Assembly: GCF_047124445.1 (NCBI RefSeq) | Contig: NZ_CP138921.1 | Location: forward strand, 2,108,001-2,172,000 | Length of the DNA stretch: 64,000 nucleotides | Direction of reading: 5' to 3' | From: Shimia sp047124445 | Lineage (GTDB): Bacteria > Pseudomonadota > Alphaproteobacteria > Rhodobacterales > Rhodobacteraceae | Shown here: positions 1-8,918 of the stretch, one piece after another | How positions within the stretch are numbered: position 1 is the first letter of the stretch | Layout of the letters: each line of letters starts with the position of its first letter | Translations under genes and position numbers: made by a program | The notes under the pieces: generated by a model | The model's input: the letters and a program-made list of their open reading frames with translations, nothing else | Database searches by the model: none | What the model was told of the DNA's origin: nothing

Positions 1-1389
1 ATCTTTGACCAACTCTCCCGCAAACTCGCCTTCCTGCATGCGGCGGATGCGGAGGCACTGGCCAATTGGGCCGCCCATGAGGGCCGTCGCGCCCCCTTGT
101 CCTTTGAGGTGGAACTGGGCGCAGACCGCATCCTCGCCGTGTTTGCCCAACATATGCCCGACGGCGGCTTTGTGATTTCCTTCACCGACATCACCACCGA
201 GCGCCGCGCCCTGCGCGCCATCTCCCAGGTCAACGAAACCCTGGAGCGCCATGTGCAGGAACGTACTCTGGAGCTTCAGGATGCCTTGGCCGAAGCCGAA
301 CGCGCCAACGCCTCCAAATCCCGCTTTGTGGCCGCCGCAAGCCACGACCTGTTGCAACCGCTATCCGCAGCCAAGCTCTACATGGCCTCCCTGGAAACCG
401 ACCTCGAAGCCCCGGACCAGCGCGAACGCCTGTCCAAAGCCTCTTCCGCCTTGCAAAGCGTTGAACACATCCTTGGCGCGCTGCTCGACATTTCACGACT
501 CGACAGTGGCCGCGCCGCCGTACACGACACGCAGATCCCGCTGGGCGCGCTTTTGGGCCAGCTGCACGACGAGTTTGCACCCATCGCCCGCGAAAAAGGT
601 CTTCGCTTTGACCTGCGCAGCCATGACGTCACCGTCCACTCAGATGCCACCTATCTCCGCCGAATTTTGCAAAACCTCATCGCCAACGCGCTGCGCTATA
701 CCGATGAAGGGCGCGTGCTGGTGGCTGCCCGCCGTCGCGGTGACACGATGGTGGTGGAAATCTGGGACACTGGCCCGGGCATCCCGGTGGAGCAACAGGC
801 CAAAGTCTTTGACGAATTCCACCGCGTGAATGCCGCCGCCAGCCCCGCCGAAGGCCTTGGGCTTGGTCTTGCCATTGTAGAACGCGCCTGCCGCCTGCTA
901 GCCCATCCCATGCAAATGCAATCCGAGCCCGGCCGTGGCACGCGCTTCTGCATCACGCTGCCGTTACACACAGAACAAACCGCCCCCTCCGATACACCCC
1001 TGCCTACCCTGGAGCCAACCGCACCGCTGGCCCATCGCATCGTGCTTTTGGTCGAAAACGACACCGAACTACGCAACGCCATTTCCATGACCTTGGAAAA
1101 CTGGGGCGCAGATGTGCTCGCCTGCGGTAGCGACATCGAGGCCCTCGATCTGCTACGCGAAATCGACATCGCACCGGACATGGTTCTGGCGGATTACCAA
1201 CTCGACAATGGCGCCACCGGTACCGACTTGATTGCACGGCTGCGTAAAGCCTACGGCCCCCTACCCGCCTGTGTCATCAGCGCCAACCGCGACCCGGATT
1301 TGAAACTGCAATGTCAGGCGCTCAAGGCGCCTCTGTTGCACAAACCGCTGAACCTAGACCAACTGCGCACCATTCTTACCGGAACGTAA
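1..1389 (+). CDS. Hybrid sensor histidine kinase/response regulator, 5' end missing
   Basis: The reading frame is open from base 1, so the start lies left of the window. The visible part begins in the end of a PAS-like sensor domain, followed by a coiled-coil linker and a HisKA domain whose phosphoacceptor histidine sits in SHDLLQPL. The HATPase domain shows its N box (NLIANALRYT) and G1 box (WDTGPGIP). A C-terminal receiver has the phosphoacceptor aspartate in LADYQL and the conserved lysine in LHKPL; its usual acidic pair reads VEND, slightly degenerate. No transmembrane segment is visible, so the visible part looks cytoplasmic. The architecture resembles NahK/ErcS'-type hybrid kinases. The signal and the downstream regulator cannot be told from this fragment. 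Confidence 0.9.
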   Translation: MFDQLSRKLAFLHAADAEALANWAAHEGRRAPLSFEVELGADRILAVFAQHMPDGGFVISFTDITTERRALRAISQVNETLERHVQERTLELQDALAEAERANASKSRFVAAASHDLLQPLSAAKLYMASLETDLEAPDQRERLSKASSALQSVEHILGALLDISRLDSGRAAVHDTQIPLGALLGQLHDEFAPIAREKGLRFDLRSHDVTVHSDATYLRRILQNLIANALRYTDEGRVLVAARRRGDTMVVEIWDTGPGIPVEQQAKVFDEFHRVNAAASPAEGLGLGLAIVERACRLLAHPMQMQSEPGRGTRFCITLPLHTEQTAPSDTPLPTLEPTAPLAHRIVLLVENDTELRNAISMTLENWGADVLACGSDIEALDLLREIDIAPDMVLADYQLDNGATGTDLIARLRKAYGPLPACVISANRDPDLKLQCQALKAPLLHKPLNLDQLRTILTGT

Positions 1390-1425
1390 TCCAATGCCGC
1401 ACAGCCCTCAAAACGCACCTCCGCA

Positions 1426-1470
1426 AAACAGTCGCGATACCGACGCAATACCGACGTGAATTTTTGGCCC
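1426..1470 (+). repeat. Dispersed 45-bp intergenic repeat, copy 1
   Basis: A block beginning AAACAGTC and ending GGCCC recurs almost unchanged in inverted orientation at 31954-31997. Its core is the 9-mer ATACCGACG repeated with an 11-bp period. It lies in the 140-bp gap between the histidine kinase and the DUF4202 gene and is not coding. It may be a small repeat family or a bound DNA motif. Confidence 0.7.
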
Positions 1471-1529
1471 TTTTCGTGGCCCGCCGCAGGACCTAAAACC
1501 CCCCTATCAACGCAGCCCGGAGCCAGCCT

Positions 1530-2099
1530 ATGACCCGCCTTCAAACCGCCTTGGACGCCATCGACACCGCCAACGCCAAAGACCCGAAGCTTGATGACGG
1601 ACAGCCCGAAGCGCTGCTCTACGGCCAGCGCATGACAGATGAGTGCAACCGACTTTTTCCCAATGCTTCCGAGGCGTTACAGATCGCTTCCCGGGGCCAG
1701 CACATCGAACGCTGGGTGCTCAAACGCGCAGACTATCCAGAAGGCCGCGCCGGTTATCTTAAGTGGCGCCGCGACCTTGGCGTGCACCACGCCAACCGTG
1801 TGTGCGAGATCATGACCGAGGCCGGATATGACGAAGAAGACGTAACTGCTGCGGGCGCCATGTTGCGCAAGGAGGGCATCAAGCGCAACGATCAGGTTCA
1901 AGCGCTTGAAGACATTATCTGTTTTGTCTTCGTCAAATGGTACTTCGCCCCTTTTGCCGCGAAACACAGCCCTGAAAAAGTCCTCGATATTGTGGTCAAA
2001 ACCGCCCGCAAAATGTCCGAAGACGCCCGCGCCCGCGCTTTGGCAGAATTTGACCTGCCAGAAGACCTCGCCGCCGCTTTCCAAGCACCCGCTGCATGA
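1530..2099 (+). CDS. DUF4202 family protein
   Basis: The 189-residue soluble protein matches my recollection of the DUF4202 family, which has no assigned function. It has conserved histidine- and glutamate-rich helices (HIERWVLKR, YLKWRRDLGVHHA, QALEDIICFVF), reminiscent of HD-like helical folds, though I do not claim catalysis. The ATG at 1530 has only a weak Shine-Dalgarno. The stop overlaps the ATG of the next gene in an ATGA arrangement, so the two are probably translationally coupled. Its pairing with a CbiX-like gene hints at a link to tetrapyrrole or metal metabolism, which is inference only. Confidence 0.75.
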   Translation: MTRLQTALDAIDTANAKDPKLDDGQPEALLYGQRMTDECNRLFPNASEALQIASRGQHIERWVLKRADYPEGRAGYLKWRRDLGVHHANRVCEIMTEAGYDEEDVTAAGAMLRKEGIKRNDQVQALEDIICFVFVKWYFAPFAAKHSPEKVLDIVVKTARKMSEDARARALAEFDLPEDLAAAFQAPAA

Positions 2100-2797
2100 C
2101 CAAAGCCTGCCGCGAAGCCTTAATTGTTGCGCACGGGCAGCCCTCCGCCCCCGTGCCGCCAGAGCTCTGGCTGCAAGGCTTCGCCAAAGCCGTCAACAAC
2201 CACCTACCCAACTGGACCATTCGCGCAGCAACCCTCGCCATGCCGGACGCAATTGAGCGGCAAGTGGCTGAAATACAACCAGGTTCTCCGGTGTTCCCTA
2301 TGTTCATGGCCGACGGGTTCTTTGTTTCTCGGATGCTACCCAAGCGCCTGGGCGACGCGGATCTGCCTATCCTTCCGCCGCTGGGATTTGACGCTAGTTT
2401 GCCAGACTTGGCCGCAGACCGCGTGAAAAAAACACTTGTCGACATGGGATGGAACGAGGCGCAAAGCCACCTCCTGCTTGCCGCACACGGCTCTGCCAAA
2501 GGCCCAAAAGCAGCCGAATCGGCGCGCGCCTTCCAAAACGCGCTTTCAAAGCGGTTTGACGCTCTAAAAATTTCTGTTGGATTTGTAGAAGAAGCGCCCT
2601 TCATCTCAGATGCCGGAATGGGCCTACCGCCCCAAAGTCTGTGCCTGCCTTTCTTCGCCTTAGAAGGCGATCACTGCCGACAAGATATACCGGAAGCCAT
2701 TGAAACAGCGGGTTTTTCCGGCTTTACCCTGCCCCCCATAGGCACATGGAACGAGACTGCCAAACTGGTCGCTAACGCTCTGACGCGAGGCAGCTAA
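2096..2797 (+). CDS. CbiX/SirB-like sirohydrochlorin chelatase family protein
   Basis: The 233-residue protein carries a CbiX-type chelatase fold. The C-terminal half has the family signature LLLAAHGSAKG, and the N-terminal half starts with the related ALIVAHGQPSAP, so it is a two-repeat form. Family members insert Co2+ or Fe2+ into sirohydrochlorin using paired histidines. No cobalamin or siroheme genes lie next to it, so the substrate is open. It starts inside the DUF4202 stop codon (ATGA). Its TAA overlaps the stop codon of the convergent LacI-type gene, leaving no room for a terminator. Confidence 0.8.
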   Translation: MTKACREALIVAHGQPSAPVPPELWLQGFAKAVNNHLPNWTIRAATLAMPDAIERQVAEIQPGSPVFPMFMADGFFVSRMLPKRLGDADLPILPPLGFDASLPDLAADRVKKTLVDMGWNEAQSHLLLAAHGSAKGPKAAESARAFQNALSKRFDALKISVGFVEEAPFISDAGMGLPPQSLCLPFFALEGDHCRQDIPEAIETAGFSGFTLPPIGTWNETAKLVANALTRGS

Positions 2798-3792
2798 AGC
2801 GACTGCCCCGTGGTGACCACCGGCTCCAGTTTCATCACCTGAGACGGGCTGTCGGGGGCTTGCGATGCCAGGATGATCTCGGCTGCTTTCTGGCCAATCT
2901 CAAACCGATGCGCATCTGTTGTTGCCAAAGGCTTCGGCAAACCCTTGAGCAAATTCAAATTGTTAAAGCCCGCGATCGCCAAATCCTCCGGCACTGAAAG
3001 CCCTTTGGAAAGACAATACATATAAGCCCCGATCGAGAGCACATCGCTGGAAAAATAGATGCACTCAAGCTCCGGCGAGCGCTGCGTTAACATCTCAGTC
3101 AATTTGTTGCCGGTCTCAATCGAAGACACGCCAGAATAAAGCTCCTGATCAAACAGGGAGAGGCCCGCTTCTTTCAGTTCCTGCTCAAACCCCTGAAGCC
3201 GCTTCTCGGCGCGAAAGTCTTGCGGCATCTTGGTGCCGATGAAACCGATTTTGGTGTAGCCTGCTTTCAGGATCGTACGCGCCATTTTCCGGCCCGCCTC
3301 CAGGTGCGAAATGCCGACACAGTGTTTGATCGGCTCGCCATCCACATCCATGACTTCCACAACAGGACAGTCTGCATTGGCCAACATCTTGCGCGCTGCG
3401 TCATTGTGCTCGAGCCCCGCGATGACAACCCCGGTGGGCCGCCAGCTTAGCATCTCGCGGATAACCTCTTCTTCTTCCTGCAAATCATATCCGGTGACGC
3501 CAATCACCGGCTTTAGCGCCGTCGCTTTAAGCGTAGAGCTGATCCCCGACAGCACTTCCGGAAACACCGAGGAATTCAGGCTCGGAACCACCACGCCGAC
3601 AAGATTCACCTTCTTGGACGCCAGCGCCCCGGCAATACGATTCGGCACATAGCCGACCTCGCGGGCAATCTGTTCAACCTTCTGGCGCGTGGCTTCGGAC
3701 ACGTCCTGTGCCCCCCGCATGGCGCGCGAGGCCGTCATTTCACTCACACCCGCCAGTTTGGCGATGTCCTTGAGAAGTAGCTTTTTTCCCAT
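2794..3792 (-). CDS. LacI-family transcriptional repressor of the Entner-Doudoroff operon
   Basis: The 332-residue protein starts at ATG 3792 with MGKKLLLKDIAKLAGVSEMT, a classic LacI helix-turn-helix, followed by the hinge region and a periplasmic-binding-protein-like effector domain. A longer frame to 3933 exists but would place 47 unlikely residues before the helix-turn-helix and run through the operator cluster. It is divergent from gap-zwf-edd-eda, and the gap contains four AGCGCT-type palindromes. It therefore probably represses both itself and the operon, released by a sugar acid or sugar phosphate such as gluconate or 6-phosphogluconate. The effector is inferred. It resembles the GntR-type branch of the LacI family. 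Confidence 0.88.
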   Translation of the reverse strand: MGKKLLLKDIAKLAGVSEMTASRAMRGAQDVSEATRQKVEQIAREVGYVPNRIAGALASKKVNLVGVVVPSLNSSVFPEVLSGISSTLKATALKPVIGVTGYDLQEEEEVIREMLSWRPTGVVIAGLEHNDAARKMLANADCPVVEVMDVDGEPIKHCVGISHLEAGRKMARTILKAGYTKIGFIGTKMPQDFRAEKRLQGFEQELKEAGLSLFDQELYSGVSSIETGNKLTEMLTQRSPELECIYFSSDVLSIGAYMYCLSKGLSVPEDLAIAGFNNLNLLKGLPKPLATTDAHRFEIGQKAAEIILASQAPDSPSQVMKLEPVVTTGQSL

Positions 3793-3830
3793 GGCGGGAT
3801 CGTCGGACACAACCAAGGCCAAAGCAACCC

Positions 3831-3926
3831 CGAAAGCGCTTTTGCGGGAAGTTAATTCCTCCCCTTGATTCCCGTTGCATTTGCCTGTAGCGATAGCGCT
3901 AACGGTGGCGCTACCGAAAGCGCTGA
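3831..3926. promoter_or_regulatory. Cluster of four LacI-type operator cores
   Basis: Four palindromic cores are visible: CGAAAGCGCTTTTG (3831-3844), TAGCGCTA (3894-3901), CGGTGGCGCTACCG (3903-3916, core GGCGCT) and AGCGCT (3919-3924). Their centres lie at 3837.5, 3897.5, 3909.5 and 3921.5, so the last three are exactly 12 bp apart and the first is 60 bp away. A central CG within a palindrome is typical of LacI-family operators. The cluster ends just before the gap start at 3948 and begins upstream of the repressor start at 3792, consistent with control of both genes. Confidence 0.75.
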
Positions 3927-3947
3927 TTTGCATGTGTGGAGAATGAC

Positions 3948-4955
3948 ATGAGCATCAAGATTGCCATCAACGGGTTTGGCCGCATCGGCCGCGGCGTCCT
4001 GCGCGCCCTCATCGAAAGCGGCGCCAACGACATCCAAGTCGTTGCGATCAATGACCTTTCCCCGAACGACCACCTCGTACACTTGCTCAAATACGACAGC
4101 GTCCACGGCCGCTTGAACGCCGACGTCACTCTTGACGGCGACGTGATGAAAGTCGCCGATCAAGAGATCCGCCTAACCGCCATCCGCGACCCGCAAGACC
4201 TGCCTTGGTCTGACGTCGACGTGGCCTATGAGTGCACCGGTATCTTCACCGCCAAGGACAAAGCGGAGCTGCTACTGGAGTCCGGCGCCAAGCGCGTGCT
4301 GGTCTCCGCACCGGGCGCAAACGCTGACAAGACAATTGTTTTTGGGGTCAACGATGACACGCTGACTGCGGATGACATCATCGTGTCCAACGCCTCCTGC
4401 ACCACCAACTGTTTGGCGCCTGTGGCTAAAGTCCTAGATGACACGTTTGGCATCAAAACCGGCTACATGACCACGATCCACGCCTACACCGGCGACCAGC
4501 CGACCCATGATACCAACCACAAAGATCTCTACCGCGCCCGCGCCGCAGCCCTGTCGATGATCCCGACGTCCACCGGCGCGGCTCGTGCAATTTCTCTGGT
4601 TCTTCCGCACCTTAAGGGCAAATTGGAAGGGTCCGCGATCCGCGTACCAACTGCCAATGTGTCCATGGTGGATTTGGTGATCAACACCAACAAACCAGCG
4701 ACTGTTGAGGCCATCAACGACGCGCTGAAAGCTGCTGCAGAAGGCCCGCTTAAGGGCGTGCTTGGCTATGAGGAAGCGCCTCTGGTATCCGCAGATTTCA
4801 ACCACGACCCGCATTCCTCGGTGTTTGCCCCAGCGCAAACCAGCGTGACGGAAGATGGGCTTGTACGTGTGGTAAGCTGGTATGACAACGAATGGGGTTT
4901 CTCCAATCGTATGCTCGACACCGGCCGCCGCATGGGCGCTCTTCTGAAAGGTTAA
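3948..4955 (+). CDS. gap: Glyceraldehyde-3-phosphate dehydrogenase, type I
   Basis: The 335-residue enzyme oxidises glyceraldehyde-3-phosphate to 1,3-bisphosphoglycerate in the cytoplasm. The N-terminal Rossmann motif is INGFGRIGR, the catalytic cysteine is C151 in SNASCTTNC, and H178 lies in TTIHAYTGD. The INDL motif near residue 36 matches NAD-preferring GapA enzymes. The ATG at 3948 is chosen because GGAG at 3938-3941 is well spaced; an upstream GTG at 3936 would add four residues. It leads the zwf-edd-eda operon and so handles the glyceraldehyde-3-phosphate released by KDPG aldolase. The operon is probably controlled by the divergent LacI-type repressor. Confidence 0.96.
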   Translation: MSIKIAINGFGRIGRGVLRALIESGANDIQVVAINDLSPNDHLVHLLKYDSVHGRLNADVTLDGDVMKVADQEIRLTAIRDPQDLPWSDVDVAYECTGIFTAKDKAELLLESGAKRVLVSAPGANADKTIVFGVNDDTLTADDIIVSNASCTTNCLAPVAKVLDDTFGIKTGYMTTIHAYTGDQPTHDTNHKDLYRARAAALSMIPTSTGAARAISLVLPHLKGKLEGSAIRVPTANVSMVDLVINTNKPATVEAINDALKAAAEGPLKGVLGYEEAPLVSADFNHDPHSSVFAPAQTSVTEDGLVRVVSWYDNEWGFSNRMLDTGRRMGALLKG

Positions 4956-4961
4956 ACTGTT

Positions 4962-6416
4962 ATGGTTGCACGCGTAATTCCGGTCGAACCATTTGACCTC
5001 GTGATCTTTGGCGCAACGGGCGATCTGGCCCGACGCAAAATTCTCCCGGGTCTGTTTCACCGGTTTCGCGCGGGCCAAATGCCAGCTGAAGCCAAAATCA
5101 TCGGTTCGGCGCGCTCCGATATGGACAGCGCCGAGTTCCGCGACCTAATAAAGACGGCGCTAACCGAGTTTATCGACGAGGCCATGCGCCCTGCCGATCT
5201 CGTCGCAGATTTTCTTGATCACTTGAGCTACGTCCATATCGACGCCATGGGCGAAACTGGTTGGGGCGACCTCAAGAAGTCATTGCGCCCAGAGACAACG
5301 CGCACATTTTACCTGTCCGTATCTCCATCCCTTTTTGGCGCCATTGCCGAGCGTTTGAGCCTCAACGGTATCGCCACAGCTGAGAGCCGGATTGTGGTCG
5401 AAAAGCCTTTTGGGCACGATCTAGAAAGTGCACAGGAGCTGAACAAAGACCTGCTCAAGCACTTTGACGAACAGCAAATCTATCGCATCGATCACTATCT
5501 CGGCAAAGAAACGGTGCAGAACCTGATGGCGCTGCGCTTTGCAAACTCCCTATTCGAGCCGCTGTGGAATTCTACCCACATTGACCACGTCCAGATCACA
5601 GTCGCCGAAAGCATCGGAGTGGCGGGCCGTGGTGGGTACTACGATCAATCCGGCGCGATGCGCGACATGGTGCAAAACCATCTGATGCAACTTTTGTGCC
5701 TGATTGCCATGGAGCCGCCAAGCAAGTTTACACCAAACTCCGTGCGGGACGAAAAAGTCAAAGTGATTGAGGCCCTTGAACCTGTCGCGCTGGGTGACAT
5801 TGTGCGCGGCCAATATCGCGCCGGCCGGGACAATCAGAGCTATTTTGACGACGTCGAGAACACCGATAGCCGGACTGAAAGCTACATCGCCATGAAGCTA
5901 TCCGTTGGTAATTGGCGGTGGGCTGGTACGCCGTTTTATCTGCGGACGGGCAAGCAGCTGCGCGACCGGGCGTCCGAAATTACCGTGGTGTTCAAAGACC
6001 CACCGCACAACATTTTCCCCAACAAGATGGAAGGCCGCAAAGGCAACGCTCTGATCATTCGCTTGCAACCGGATGAAGGCATCACCCTGCGCACCACCAT
6101 CAAAGAACCAGGTCCCGGTGGCATGCGCCTGACCGAGGTTGCCATGGACATGTCCTTTGCCGACGCTCTTGGAGAAGATCTGATGTCACAGGACGCCTAT
6201 GAGCGCCTGATCATGGATGTGATCCGCGGCGACCAGACGCTCTTTATGCGCGGAGATGAAGTCGAGGCCGCTTGGGCTTGGGCTGACCCTCTGATCGCTG
6301 CTTGGGAAGAGGCAAATCAGCGTCCCGTTCCCTACGACCCAGGCAGCTCCGGCCCCGAAGAAGCGCTTATGCTGATGCACCAGGGTGGCCGACGCTGGCG
6401 GCCCATCGGCGACTAA
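4962..6416 (+). CDS. zwf: Glucose-6-phosphate 1-dehydrogenase
   Basis: The 484-residue enzyme oxidises glucose-6-phosphate to 6-phosphogluconolactone with NAD(P)+, the entry step of the Entner-Doudoroff and oxidative pentose phosphate pathways. The coenzyme loop GATGDLARRK is near residue 18, EKPFG is at 147-151, and the substrate-binding and catalytic motif RIDHYLGK is at 175-182. Length is normal for the family. It begins 6 bp after the gap stop, clearly in one operon. No 6-phosphogluconolactonase gene follows, although pgl often sits next to zwf. Confidence 0.97.
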   Translation: MVARVIPVEPFDLVIFGATGDLARRKILPGLFHRFRAGQMPAEAKIIGSARSDMDSAEFRDLIKTALTEFIDEAMRPADLVADFLDHLSYVHIDAMGETGWGDLKKSLRPETTRTFYLSVSPSLFGAIAERLSLNGIATAESRIVVEKPFGHDLESAQELNKDLLKHFDEQQIYRIDHYLGKETVQNLMALRFANSLFEPLWNSTHIDHVQITVAESIGVAGRGGYYDQSGAMRDMVQNHLMQLLCLIAMEPPSKFTPNSVRDEKVKVIEALEPVALGDIVRGQYRAGRDNQSYFDDVENTDSRTESYIAMKLSVGNWRWAGTPFYLRTGKQLRDRASEITVVFKDPPHNIFPNKMEGRKGNALIIRLQPDEGITLRTTIKEPGPGGMRLTEVAMDMSFADALGEDLMSQDAYERLIMDVIRGDQTLFMRGDEVEAAWAWADPLIAAWEEANQRPVPYDPGSSGPEEALMLMHQGGRRWRPIGD

Positions 6417-6455
6417 GCCCACCAACACACGCTCAAAATAGGAAGGATGGTTCCC

Positions 6456-8264
6456 ATGCCACTCCACCCAACCGTCGAAAAAGTAACAGAGCGTATTATT
6501 GCGCGCTCCAAGCCGCACCGCGACGGCTACCTACAACGGATGGCGGATGCCGCCAGCCAGGGCCCTGCGCGAGCGCATTTGAGCTGCTCAGGACAAGCAC
6601 ACGCCTACGCCGGAGCCGGTCAGGACCAAGACGCGCTTGCAACCAAGAGCGCCGGCAACCTCGGCATCGTGACCGCCTACAACGACATGCTGTCGGCACA
6701 CCAGCCGTTTGAACGCTACCCCGCCCTTCTGCGCGACGCGGCCCGCGCCGCAGGCGGCACGGCACAAGTGGCCGGCGGTGTTCCTGCTATGTGTGATGGC
6801 GTGACCCAAGGCGAAGCGGGCATGGAATTGTCGCTGTTCTCGCGGGATGTGATTGCCTTGGCTGCCGGCGTCGCGCTCAGCCACAACACCTTTGACGCTT
6901 CCGTCTATCTCGGCGTATGCGACAAAATCGTTCCAGGGCTGGTGATCGCTGCGCAAAGCTTTGGCCACCTGCCAGCGGTTTTCCTTCCGGCTGGGCCAAT
7001 GGCCACCGGTATCTCCAATGATGAAAAAGCCAAGGTGCGCCAGCGCTTTGCCGCAGGGGAAGCGGATCGCGCCGAACTTATGGCGTCAGAAATGGCGGCG
7101 TACCATGGCCCGGGCACCTGTACCTTCTATGGCACGGCCAACACCAATCAGATGCTGATGGAGTTCATGGGCTTGCACCTGCCCGGGTCCAGCTTTGTGT
7201 CGCCCAACACCGATCTGCGTGACGCGCTGACCGAAGAAGGCGCCCGCCGTGCGCTCTCGCTTTCGGCGCTTGGCAACAACTACACGCCAACCTGCGATAT
7301 TCTCGATGAGAAAGCCTTTGTGAACGGCATCATCGGTCTCAATGCAACCGGTGGCTCGACCAACCTGCTGATCCACTTGATAGCCATGGCGCGCGCGGGC
7401 GGCATCGTCCTGACATGGGAAGACTTCGCTGAACTTTCTGACGTGTCACCGCTTCTGGCCCGCGTCTATCCAAACGGCCTGGCGGATGTAAACCACTTCC
7501 ACGCCGCGGGCGGACTCGGTTATATGATTGGCGAGTTGCTGTCTGCCGACCTGCTGCACCCCGACACAAAGACTGTCGCAGGCGAAGGTCTGGACAACTA
7601 CACGCAAGAGCCAAAGCTGATCGACGGCGCGCTTGTCTGGCAGCCGGGCACCACAACCTCGCTCAACGATAAAATTGTGCGCCCCGCCACAGATCCCTTC
7701 CAGCCCACAGGTGGCCTCGCCCGCTTGTCCGGCAACATCGGCACCTCTGTCATGAAAATCTCTGCCGTGGCACCAGAGCACCGTCTGGTAGAAGCCCCAG
7801 CGCGGGTGTTCCACGATCAGGATGAGGTGAAAGCCGCCTTCCAAGCGGGTGAATTGACGGAAGACGTGGTGATTGTGGTTCGCTTCCAAGGCCCCAAGGC
7901 CAACGGTATGCCAGAGCTGCACAGCCTGACGCCGCTGATGTCCATCATGCAGGGCAAAGGCTTGCAAGTGGCATTTGTGACCGACGGACGCATGTCCGGC
8001 GCATCCGGCAAAATCCCGGCCGCGATCCACGTCTCCCCTGAAGCATTGGATGGTGGCCCGATCGCCAAATTGCGTGATGGTGACATGGTCCGCGTCGACG
8101 CAGAAGCAGGCACGCTCGAAGTTCTGGTCGACGATTTTGACAGCCGCGACCTGGCCACTGCTGACCTAAGTTCGTATCAACACGGCACTGGCCGCGACCT
8201 GTTTGCCGCTTTCCGCAATGCGGTTGGCCCCGCCACCACCGGCGCCTCCATTTTTGAAGGGTAA
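6456..8264 (+). CDS. edd: Phosphogluconate dehydratase
   Basis: This 602-residue [4Fe-4S] enzyme of the IlvD/Edd family converts 6-phosphogluconate to 2-keto-3-deoxy-6-phosphogluconate. Family signatures include TAYNDMLSAHQP, GVPAMCDGVTQG, YLGVCDKIVPG and TCTFYGTANTNQ, with cysteines placed as expected for cluster ligation. The ATG at 6456 is preferred because GGAAGG at 6441-6446 is 9 bp upstream; the in-frame ATG at 6447 abuts that site. Length matches Escherichia coli Edd. It is the third gene of the gap-zwf-edd-eda operon. Confidence 0.97.
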   Translation: MPLHPTVEKVTERIIARSKPHRDGYLQRMADAASQGPARAHLSCSGQAHAYAGAGQDQDALATKSAGNLGIVTAYNDMLSAHQPFERYPALLRDAARAAGGTAQVAGGVPAMCDGVTQGEAGMELSLFSRDVIALAAGVALSHNTFDASVYLGVCDKIVPGLVIAAQSFGHLPAVFLPAGPMATGISNDEKAKVRQRFAAGEADRAELMASEMAAYHGPGTCTFYGTANTNQMLMEFMGLHLPGSSFVSPNTDLRDALTEEGARRALSLSALGNNYTPTCDILDEKAFVNGIIGLNATGGSTNLLIHLIAMARAGGIVLTWEDFAELSDVSPLLARVYPNGLADVNHFHAAGGLGYMIGELLSADLLHPDTKTVAGEGLDNYTQEPKLIDGALVWQPGTTTSLNDKIVRPATDPFQPTGGLARLSGNIGTSVMKISAVAPEHRLVEAPARVFHDQDEVKAAFQAGELTEDVVIVVRFQGPKANGMPELHSLTPLMSIMQGKGLQVAFVTDGRMSGASGKIPAAIHVSPEALDGGPIAKLRDGDMVRVDAEAGTLEVLVDDFDSRDLATADLSSYQHGTGRDLFAAFRNAVGPATTGASIFEG

Positions 8265-8269
8265 TTTCG

Positions 8270-8917
8270 ATGTCCATCACTCCCCAAACCGCGAGCGAAA
8301 AAGCTCGTGAGATCTGTAACGCGGCCCCAATTGTACCGGTGCTTGTCGTTGAGGACGTGACCCACGCCAAACCACTGGCTGAGGCCTTGGTGGCCGGTGG
8401 CCTGCCCGCTCTTGAAGTCACCCTGCGCACCCCTGCCGCATTGGATGTAGTCCGCGCCATGGCAGAGGTCCCAGGTGGCATAGTTGGAGCCGGTACTCTG
8501 CTGACACCGGCAGATGTGAAAGCCGCAAAAGATGCAGGCGCAACTTTCGGCGTCTCGCCCGGCGCCACAGACACGTTGCTAGAAGCCTGCGAAGCGGAAG
8601 GCCTCCCACTTTTGCCTGGCGCGGCGTCCGCCTCAGAAGCCATGGCACTGTTGGAGCGCGGCTACAACATGCTGAAGTTCTTCCCCGCAGAGGCCGCTGG
8701 TGGGGCCAAATTCCTTGGCTCATTGGCAAGTCCGCTGCCACAAATCAGCTTCTGCCCAACCGGCGGCGTGAACCCACAAAACGCAGCCGACTATCTGTCG
8801 CTTCCCAATGTGGTTTGCGCAGGCGGCAGCTGGGTTGCCCCCTCAAAACTGGTCAAGGAAGGGGCGTGGGACCAAATCGAAGCGCTGGCGAGCGAAGCAG
8901 CCAAGCTCCCGCGCTAA
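8270..8917 (+). CDS. eda: KDPG aldolase (2-dehydro-3-deoxy-phosphogluconate aldolase)
   Basis: The 215-residue class I aldolase splits KDPG into pyruvate and glyceraldehyde-3-phosphate, completing the Entner-Doudoroff route. The Schiff-base lysine is K136 in NMLKFFPAE, and E49 in ALEVTLRT is the conserved general acid/base region. PGAASASEAM and CPTGGVNPQNA are the phosphate-binding loops. It begins 5 bp after edd and is the last gene of the operon. Its stop lies one base from the stop of the convergent MATE gene, and no intrinsic terminator is visible between them. Confidence 0.97.
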   Translation: MSITPQTASEKAREICNAAPIVPVLVVEDVTHAKPLAEALVAGGLPALEVTLRTPAALDVVRAMAEVPGGIVGAGTLLTPADVKAAKDAGATFGVSPGATDTLLEACEAEGLPLLPGAASASEAMALLERGYNMLKFFPAEAAGGAKFLGSLASPLPQISFCPTGGVNPQNAADYLSLPNVVCAGGSWVAPSKLVKEGAWDQIEALASEAAKLPR

Positions 8918-8918
8918 C

